Below are positions 58,782 to 64,000 of a stretch of 64,000 bases of DNA, piece after piece. The notes under the pieces were generated by a model. The model ran no database searches and was not told the origin of the DNA. It was given only the letters and a program-made list of their open reading frames with translations. The stretch spans positions 310,001 to 374,000 of the forward strand of contig NZ_JAMZFT010000002.1 of assembly GCF_024158125.1 (NCBI RefSeq), given 5' to 3'. The position numbers and the translations under genes are program-made. The stretch's first letter is position 1, and each line of letters opens with the position of its first letter. Origin of the DNA: Futiania mangrovi (GTDB lineage: Bacteria; Pseudomonadota; Alphaproteobacteria; Futianiales; Futianiaceae).

Positions 58782-59981
58782 TCAGCTTCCCTGGCGCACG
58801 GTGGCCGCTGCAGCGGCAGGGCCGGCGTTGCCCGCGCCGGAGACGGGGCCGCCGCCGCCACTGCCCGAGCGGTTCTGGCCGTCGATGACCGTCGGTGCCG
58901 TCCCATCGGGCGCACCTTGGCCGCCGGGACGCGCCGCGCGCACCTTGTCACCCGGCCGAAGCTTCAGCTGCCCGGCCGTCACCACGGTTTCGCCGGGGGC
59001 GATCCCTTCGACGATCTCGACCCATCCAGGCTGCCGGACCCCAAGCCGGACCTTCACGAACTCGACGGTCTGCCCGGCCGTGACCCGATACACATAGCGC
59101 CCGTCGGCGCGGGTCACGATGGCCTGTTCGGGCACGCTCACCACGTTCTCGCGGGTGTCGAGCACGAGGCGGACACGGCTGAACAGCCCCGGGCGAAGAA
59201 GGCTCTCGGCGTTCGGGATCCGCGCCCGCATGGCGATCGAGCGGCCCTCGACATCGGCGACCGGAGAGAGCGCGTATACCGATCCGGAGAAGGTGCGGCC
59301 CTGCAGGGCGTCGACGATGATCTCCACCTCCAGCCCTTCGCGCAATTGGGCCGAGTAACGCTCGGGCACGCGGAACTCGACCTTGATCGGATCGATGTCG
59401 GCGATGTCCACCAGGTCCTGTCCCGGCGTCACATAGGCGCCCACGCTGACGCGGCGCAGACCCACGATCCCCTCGAACGGGGCGCGCAGCCGGGTCTTTT
59501 CAAGACGCGCCCGCGCCAGTTCCACCCCGGCACGGTCAACCTCCAGCTGGGACACCGCCTCGTCGCGCGACCGGGCGGTGCCTGCACCGCGCTGAAGCAG
59601 CTCCCGCGCACGGTCGAAGGTGCGCTGCGAGAGCAGGAGCGCGGCTTCGTCCTGCTCCAGTTCGGCCGCATAGATCGAGTCGTCGAGCGTGAACAGCAGG
59701 TCGCCCTTGGCCACGCGCTGCCCCTCTTCGAAGGAAATGGCGGTAATCCGCCCGGCGATTTCGGGGCGGACGATGACCGTTTCGTTCGCGAGCAGGCTTC
59801 CCACCACGTCGACCACGGTATCGACGGCACGCAACTCGGCATCGGCCACATTGACCGGCACGATGCGCCCGCCGCCCTGTGCGAGGACGGATGACGGAAG
59901 CAGGAGACCCACACCCAGCACCAGCGCCGCAAGACTGGCCGGCCATCCCGTCGCCGTCGCAGACGGCTTCAACCCGCTCAT
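58782..59981 (-). CDS. RND efflux periplasmic adaptor protein
   Basis: Membrane-fusion protein partner of the transporter that follows. A signal region (about 12-35) leads to the biotinyl-lipoyl-like half motif RPEIAGRITAISFEEGQRV. A helical hairpin (about 105-165) precedes the second half motif TRLRAPFEGIVGLRRVSVGAYV, here given as its RAPFEGIVG core. Beta-barrel and MP domains follow. The last 45 residues are a Gly/Ala/Ser-rich tail. ATG 59981 has GGGAGAG upstream; ATG/other upstream starts would add nine residues. It is 399 aa. Confidence 0.93.
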   Translation of the reverse strand: MSGLKPSATATGWPASLAALVLGVGLLLPSSVLAQGGGRIVPVNVADAELRAVDTVVDVVGSLLANETVIVRPEIAGRITAISFEEGQRVAKGDLLFTLDDSIYAAELEQDEAALLLSQRTFDRARELLQRGAGTARSRDEAVSQLEVDRAGVELARARLEKTRLRAPFEGIVGLRRVSVGAYVTPGQDLVDIADIDPIKVEFRVPERYSAQLREGLEVEIIVDALQGRTFSGSVYALSPVADVEGRSIAMRARIPNAESLLRPGLFSRVRLVLDTRENVVSVPEQAIVTRADGRYVYRVTAGQTVEFVKVRLGVRQPGWVEIVEGIAPGETVVTAGQLKLRPGDKVRAARPGGQGAPDGTAPTVIDGQNRSGSGGGGPVSGAGNAGPAAAAATVRQGS

Positions 59982-60088
59982 TCCACTCTCCCGAAGACCT
60001 GCAGCCATTCAACGCCGGTGCGCGCCGGTTTCCGTCGCTGCGCGCAGCAACTTAGCACGTTGCGGAACCGTGGCGAGGCAGACCGGCC

Positions 60089-60775
60089 CTACCTGGCGTT
60101 GGACGCGTGCGCCTGACCTGGGGCGACCGACCAGTAGACATGGACCATGACAGCCGTCGCAAACAGCGGAATGATCAGATTGAGAACGGGAATTGTCAAA
60201 AGGAACGCCAGTGCGACGCCTGCGGTCAGCACGCGGCCGCGATGCCTGAGCCGCAAGGCCTTGGCTTCCGCGGGCGAGCCGTGGCGCAACGCCGCCAGCT
60301 CGAAGAACTCCCGGCCGACGAGCCAGCCGTTCACGAGGTAGAACAGCACGGGCGCAAGCGGTGCAAAGATCACGTAGACCGGTAATACCAGGAGATTGAG
60401 CAGCACCATCGCGCCGAGAAAGGTTAGGCCGGTGAGGAGCCCCTCGACGATCCCTTGAGGACGTGCCGGTATTCCCGTCGGGTAGTGCCGGCGCTCCACC
60501 GCGTCGGCCACCTCGTCGAGAAACAGCCCGGCGAAGAGCGAGGCCACGGGCAGCAGCAGGACCGCGAGGCCGAGCACGGCACCGGCACCTGCCAGGATGT
60601 CGATGATGCTGTCCAGCCAGCCATACCCCGTGGCCGGGATCAGGCCGATCGCCCATTTCGCGGCAAGCCCCAGCGCGGCGAGCAATCCGGCCGTCAGTGC
60701 CAGCGCCCGCCACAAGACACCCCGGAACGCCGGATCGGTCATCTGGGCGAACGCGCGGGAGAAGGCGGTGAGCAT
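60089..60775 (-). CDS. EI24/CysZ-like membrane protein
   Basis: A 228-aa protein with about five hydrophobic stretches and the block AVLLLPVASLFAGLFLDEVAD followed by VERRHYP, characteristic of the EI24/CysZ family. Some members import sulfate. Without other sulfur genes nearby, that function is not assigned. ATG 60775 (MLTAFSRAF) has GCGAGG about 9 bases upstream; a TTG at 60793 is weaker. It is divergent from the PfkB kinase gene. Confidence 0.82.
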   Translation of the reverse strand: MLTAFSRAFAQMTDPAFRGVLWRALALTAGLLAALGLAAKWAIGLIPATGYGWLDSIIDILAGAGAVLGLAVLLLPVASLFAGLFLDEVADAVERRHYPTGIPARPQGIVEGLLTGLTFLGAMVLLNLLVLPVYVIFAPLAPVLFYLVNGWLVGREFFELAALRHGSPAEAKALRLRHRGRVLTAGVALAFLLTIPVLNLIIPLFATAVMVHVYWSVAPGQAHASNAR

Positions 60776-60923
60776 CGGGATCTGGCCTCGCAAGATGCAG
60801 GAGGGGGCCGGTTCTCTCTGGCCATGGCCACCAGATAGGGGTTAACTCCCGCCCCGAAAAGCCGTTTCCTGCGTCCGGCTCCGCTCCGGCGGCCGGACCT
60901 CCGCAAGACACCAGGGGGTTTGC

Positions 60924-61943
60924 ATGCCTGCCAACGACCGCACCGTTCCCGTCGACGTGATCGGCATCGGCAATGCCATCGTCGATGTGCTCGCCCGAGC
61001 GGACGATGCCTTTCTCGCGGCGCACGGGCTTGCCAAGGGGGCGATGACCCTGATCGACGCGGCGCAAGCCCATGCGCTCTATGCAGCCATGGGACCCGGG
61101 ACGGAGAAGTCGGGCGGTTCGGCGGCTAACACCATCGCCGGCCTCGCCTCTTTCGGCGGCACCGCGTCTTTCGTCGGCAAGGTGCGGGACGATCAGCTCG
61201 GCCGTATCTTCGCCCACGATATCGGTGCGCTGGGCGTGCAGTTCGCAACCCCCATGGCCGCACCGGGCGGAGAGCCGGCGACAGCGCGTTGCCTTGTCCT
61301 CGTCACGCCCGATGCGCAGCGCACCATGTGCACCTTTCTCGGTGTCAGTGTCGACCTCGGCCCCGGCGACATCCGCGAGGAGGACGTGGCCGCGGCGCAG
61401 GTCACCTATCTGGAGGGCTATCTCTGGGATCCACAGGAGGCCAAGGCCGCCATGCGCAAGGCGGTTTCCGCGGCGAAGGCCGCAGGCCGCCGGGTCGCTT
61501 TCACCCTCTCGGATGCCTTCTGCGTCGACCGCCACCGGGCGGAGTTCCTGGACCTCATCGCCTCGGACGTCGATGTGCTCTTCGCCAACGAGGCGGAGAT
61601 CAAGTCGCTCTACCAGGTCGACACCTTCGACGCCGCCCTTCAGAAGGTGCGCGGCCATGCCGAGATCGTTGCGCTGACCCGCTCGGAAAAGGGATCGGTC
61701 GTGCTGTCCGGCGACGAGGTACACGTGATCGACGCCGCGCCCGTCCGGCAGGTCGTGGACACGACCGGTGCGGGCGACCTCTATGCGGCCGGCTTCCTCT
61801 ACGGGCTTACCCATGGCGCGGGGCTTGCCGATTGCGGGCGGCTCGGCAGCGTGGCTGCGGCCGAAGTCATCCAGCACATCGGCGCGCGGCCCGAAACGTC
61901 GCTCGCCGACCTGGCGCGCGCACAAGGGCTGATCGCGCGCTGA
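60924..61943 (+). CDS. PfkB-family carbohydrate/adenosine kinase
   Basis: Ribokinase-fold kinase of 339 aa. The N-terminal GIGNAIVDVLA and central SGGSAANTIAGLA match the adenosine-kinase branch. The second signature VDTTGAGDLYAAGFLYGL contains the catalytic aspartate and anion hole. Adenosine or a sugar are the likely substrates; sequence alone does not decide. AGGGGG lies about 6 bases before the ATG. It converges with hinT, 19 bases apart. Confidence 0.9.
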   Translation: MPANDRTVPVDVIGIGNAIVDVLARADDAFLAAHGLAKGAMTLIDAAQAHALYAAMGPGTEKSGGSAANTIAGLASFGGTASFVGKVRDDQLGRIFAHDIGALGVQFATPMAAPGGEPATARCLVLVTPDAQRTMCTFLGVSVDLGPGDIREEDVAAAQVTYLEGYLWDPQEAKAAMRKAVSAAKAAGRRVAFTLSDAFCVDRHRAEFLDLIASDVDVLFANEAEIKSLYQVDTFDAALQKVRGHAEIVALTRSEKGSVVLSGDEVHVIDAAPVRQVVDTTGAGDLYAAGFLYGLTHGAGLADCGRLGSVAAAEVIQHIGARPETSLADLARAQGLIAR

Positions 61944-61962
61944 CGCGGTAGGGCCGCTCCGG

Positions 61963-62349
61963 TCAGGCGCCTTCGCGGCGGCGCGAGAGCATCCGGCCCA
62001 CTGGGGCGCCCCCTACCACGTGCACATGGTAGTGCGGGACTTCCTGGTGGGCGTCCGGGCCGGAATTGGTGATCAGGCGGTAGCCGTTTCCGCCTTCGCC
62101 CTCGGCAACGCCAGTCTTGCGCGCCGCTTCGAGGATGGTGCGGTGAAAATCCGCGATCTCCGCGTCGCTGGCATTGGCCGCGAACGCCTCATGGTTGAGG
62201 TAGGGCCCCTTCGGTATGACCAGCACATGCACCGGGGCCTGCGGGTTGATGTCCTCGAACGCGAGCGTGTGCGCGCTTTCGCAAACCTTCTTGCAGGGGA
62301 TCTCGCCGCGGACGATCCGGGCGAAAATGTTGTTCGTGTCGTAGGCCAT
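61963..62349 (-). CDS. hinT: HIT-family purine nucleoside phosphoramidase (HinT-like)
   Basis: A 128-aa histidine-triad hydrolase. The triad is HYHVHVVGG with the catalytic middle histidine. The N-terminal NIFARIVRGEIPCKKVCE and INPQAPVHVLVIPK are also typical. It lies 29 bases downstream of hisE on the same strand, so the two are probably cotranscribed. Physiological substrate is uncertain. Confidence 0.94.
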   Translation of the reverse strand: MAYDTNNIFARIVRGEIPCKKVCESAHTLAFEDINPQAPVHVLVIPKGPYLNHEAFAANASDAEIADFHRTILEAARKTGVAEGEGGNGYRLITNSGPDAHQEVPHYHVHVVGGAPVGRMLSRRREGA

Positions 62350-62378
62350 ACCGTTTCCCCGTGGCTTCCCCTCGCCGC

Positions 62379-62726
62379 TCAGGCCTTGCCCCGCGACGCC
62401 TTTTCCGCGATGCCCGATATGCCTTCGCGCCGGGCAAGTTCCGTCCAGACGTCCTCCGGCGCGACACCGGCGGACGCCCAAAGGACGAGCAGATGATAGA
62501 GCGCATCTGCCGATTCCGCGACGAGGGCCTCCCGGCCCTGGGCGGCGGCGGCGATGACCGTTTCCACGGCTTCCTCGCCGAACTTTTCCGCGCACTTCAG
62601 CGTGCCCCTGGCAAGCTGCCGCGCGGTATGGCTGGTCTCTGGATCGGCGGAACGCCGTGCCTCGATCGTCGCAAAGAGACGGTCGAGAACGTGCGCCTGC
62701 GCAGCTTCGGATGATGAGCGGGTCAT
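62379..62726 (-). CDS. hisE: Phosphoribosyl-ATP pyrophosphatase
   Basis: Second step of histidine synthesis, converting PR-ATP to PR-AMP. The all-alpha MazG-like fold is clear in [18 protein letters not shown] with its metal-binding glutamates. It continues with [17 protein letters not shown] 62726 ([10 protein letters not shown]) gives 115 aa. In many alphaproteobacteria hisE follows hisF; here the gene upstream is a CYTH-CHAD gene and no other his gene is seen, so it has been separated from the operon. Confidence 0.94.
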   Translation of the reverse strand: MTRSSSEAAQAHVLDRLFATIEARRSADPETSHTARQLARGTLKCAEKFGEEAVETVIAAAAQGREALVAESADALYHLLVLWASAGVAPEDVWTELARREGISGIAEKASRGKA

Positions 62727-62758
62727 TCTGAGCGAGTTAGCACGGGCCGGTGCCGTCC

Positions 62759-64000
62759 TCAATCCCAGAACGGCTTCGTCCGGGCGAGGCGCCGCCAGCG
62801 CGATTGCGCCTCCGACCATGCCGCATCGGCGCGGCCCGCATGGACGCCGAGCACGAGCCCATGGGTCCGGGAAAGCGTTCCGTCTGCAGAATCCGGCGGC
62901 GCGAGGTCGGCGAGCAGCGCCCGCGCCACCGCCACGTCGTTCAGATAGCCGAAGACATCCTGTAGCGTCTTGAGCGACTTCACCCAGGTCCGGACCCGCT
63001 TGGCGGGGAACAGCGGGGCGAACAGGTCGGCCCCGTAGCGCAGCTTCTTCAAGGACTTGCGCAACTCGTGCCGCTCAGCCTCGTCCAGGTCGGCGAGATG
63101 CCGGGCACGCTTGTCGACCTTGCGCCAGAGGCGGTCGAGCGCGCCGGACGCGAAGTGCGCGAGATCGGCCTCGCAGGCGGCGGCCCGGTCCTCGGGCGCA
63201 TCGGGCTCGGCGCGCCAGCCTGCCCCCTCGGCATAGATGCCGAGGCCGAGAATCAGGGCGGGTGTCCGGGGATCGTCCAGTGCCGCGGCAAGCCGCGCAT
63301 GGGCGGCCTCAGCGGCAATGGAGCGGGCGGCTTCGAGCCGGTCATACCCGGTCTGACCGTCCGGTGCCTCCGGGTCCAGCGCCCGTGCCGGCACTACGAT
63401 CTCTGCTCCGAAGACATGAAGGTCGCGTGCCGGTCCTGCCTCGCCGGCGAGCCAGGCCGCCTCCGCCGCAAGGTGTCGTGCGCCATCCCCATCCGATACC
63501 GGCCGGAAAATCCGCAAGACGGACCGCAGCCTGCGCAAGCCGACGCGAAGCTGGTGGGGTCCTTCCGCGTCGCCGTTTTCCCGGCAGGCCAGGGCGTTCA
63601 CCGCGATCTGGCGCAGGCAGGACCGCAGCGCGGCCCGCAGACCCTCCTCCACGGTCATACCCGCGGTCAGACCGGGGAGGCGGGCCGTCTCCGGCGCCGT
63701 CGGAGCCGTGATGTCCCTGCCCGCCGCGAGATGAAAGCCCCGTTCCGCTTTCGTCCGGGTCTCGAGGCGCAGGGGCTGATCGCCGAGAACGTCACGTGCA
63801 AGCGCGAACACGTCGGCGGGGCTGCCTTCCCTTATCTCGATCTCCAGTTCGCAGATGGGGGAGATGCGCTCTCCGGAACGAATCGTTCCCTTGTCGGCGG
63901 CGAGGAAAAGGGTGCTCCCCCCTTCGCCCGAGAGCGTCCACTCACGCCGGTCGATGTCGGTCTCGAACACGGGACGCAGGCGGCGGCGGCCGATAGCCCC
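62759..64000 (-). CDS. CYTH-CHAD domain protein, 5' end missing
   Basis: The reading frame stays open to the window edge, so the N-terminus is outside. The visible part starts inside a CYTH domain ([17 protein letters not shown], then [17 protein letters not shown]). A CHAD domain follows from about 63660 downward, with [19 protein letters not shown] and [16 protein letters not shown], rich in the conserved His/Lys/Arg. CYTH domains act on triphosphates and CHAD domains bind polyphosphate. The protein is thus probably tied to polyphosphate, but activity is unproven. At least 413 residues are present. Confidence 0.9.
   Translation of the reverse strand, partial: GAIGRRRLRPVFETDIDRREWTLSGEGGSTLFLAADKGTIRSGERISPICELEIEIREGSPADVFALARDVLGDQPLRLETRTKAERGFHLAAGRDITAPTAPETARLPGLTAGMTVEEGLRAALRSCLRQIAVNALACRENGDAEGPHQLRVGLRRLRSVLRIFRPVSDGDGARHLAAEAAWLAGEAGPARDLHVFGAEIVVPARALDPEAPDGQTGYDRLEAARSIAAEAAHARLAAALDDPRTPALILGLGIYAEGAGWRAEPDAPEDRAAACEADLAHFASGALDRLWRKVDKRARHLADLDEAERHELRKSLKKLRYGADLFAPLFPAKRVRTWVKSLKTLQDVFGYLNDVAVARALLADLAPPDSADGTLSRTHGLVLGVHAGRADAAWSEAQSRWRRLARTKPFWD

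Overview
The window is a dense piece of alphaproteobacterial chromosome, roughly two-thirds G+C by eye. Genes are packed with short gaps and frequent 4-base start/stop overlaps. The assignment rests on gene order (miaB-phoH-ybeY-corC-lnt; rimP-nusA-ylxR-infB-rbfA-truB-rpsO-pnp; irr/fabA-fabB-fabI; ubiE/mutM; rpsT...dnaA-dnaN-recF-gyrB), an Irr-type Fur protein, a RegB/RegA redox pair, an MmcB protein and an intracellular PHA depolymerase. I cannot name the genus. No rRNA, tRNA, insertion sequence, prophage or CRISPR array was seen.

Layout. 1-7.4 kb: end of miaB, phoH, ybeY, corC, lnt, a PraR-like HTH regulator, metK and trmB. 7.4-17.2 kb: the rimP-nusA-infB-rbfA-truB-rpsO-pnp translation and RNA-decay block, starting at a good sigma70-like promoter with an attenuator-like hairpin and closed by a strong terminator. 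17.3-17.9 kb: a lower-GC NYN-domain ribonuclease-like gene. 18-21.4 kb: fabI, fabB and fabA on the minus strand, divergent from irr. 21.5-26.4 kb: an SH3-domain exported protein, a 2-hydroxyacid dehydrogenase, a DUF2254 membrane protein, a MoeB/ThiF-type E1 enzyme and a secreted VWA protein with a PEP-CTERM-like tail. 26.6-32.1 kb: a minus-strand run ubiE-ubiB-coaBC-dut-rrf2-cysK. 32.2-34.5 kb: mutM, an enoyl-CoA hydratase and rpsT. 34.9-43.5 kb: a rhodanese-like gene, dnaA, dnaN, recF, gyrB and trkH. 43.5-48.3 kb: a PAS_5 protein, a class A penicillin-binding protein, a YgjP-like metallopeptidase and phaZ. 48.5-52.9 kb: senC, a two-gene ABC exporter, and divergent regB-regA. 52.9-64 kb: mmcB, a TadG-like VWA pilus protein, an RND efflux pair, an EI24/CysZ-like membrane protein, a PfkB kinase, hinT, hisE and the 3' part of a CYTH-CHAD gene.

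Most of the window is housekeeping. The parts most worth a second look are regulatory: a palindrome overlapping the promoter of the HTH gene before metK; a leader with competing pairings before metK; a cysteine-free Rrf2 protein directly before cysK; the RegB/RegA/SenC locus split by an ABC exporter; the AT-rich gap before dnaA; and repeated motifs upstream of the two VWA surface-protein genes. I found no convincing wholly new system. The nearest candidates are the isolated PEP-CTERM-like VWA protein and the NYN-domain gene.
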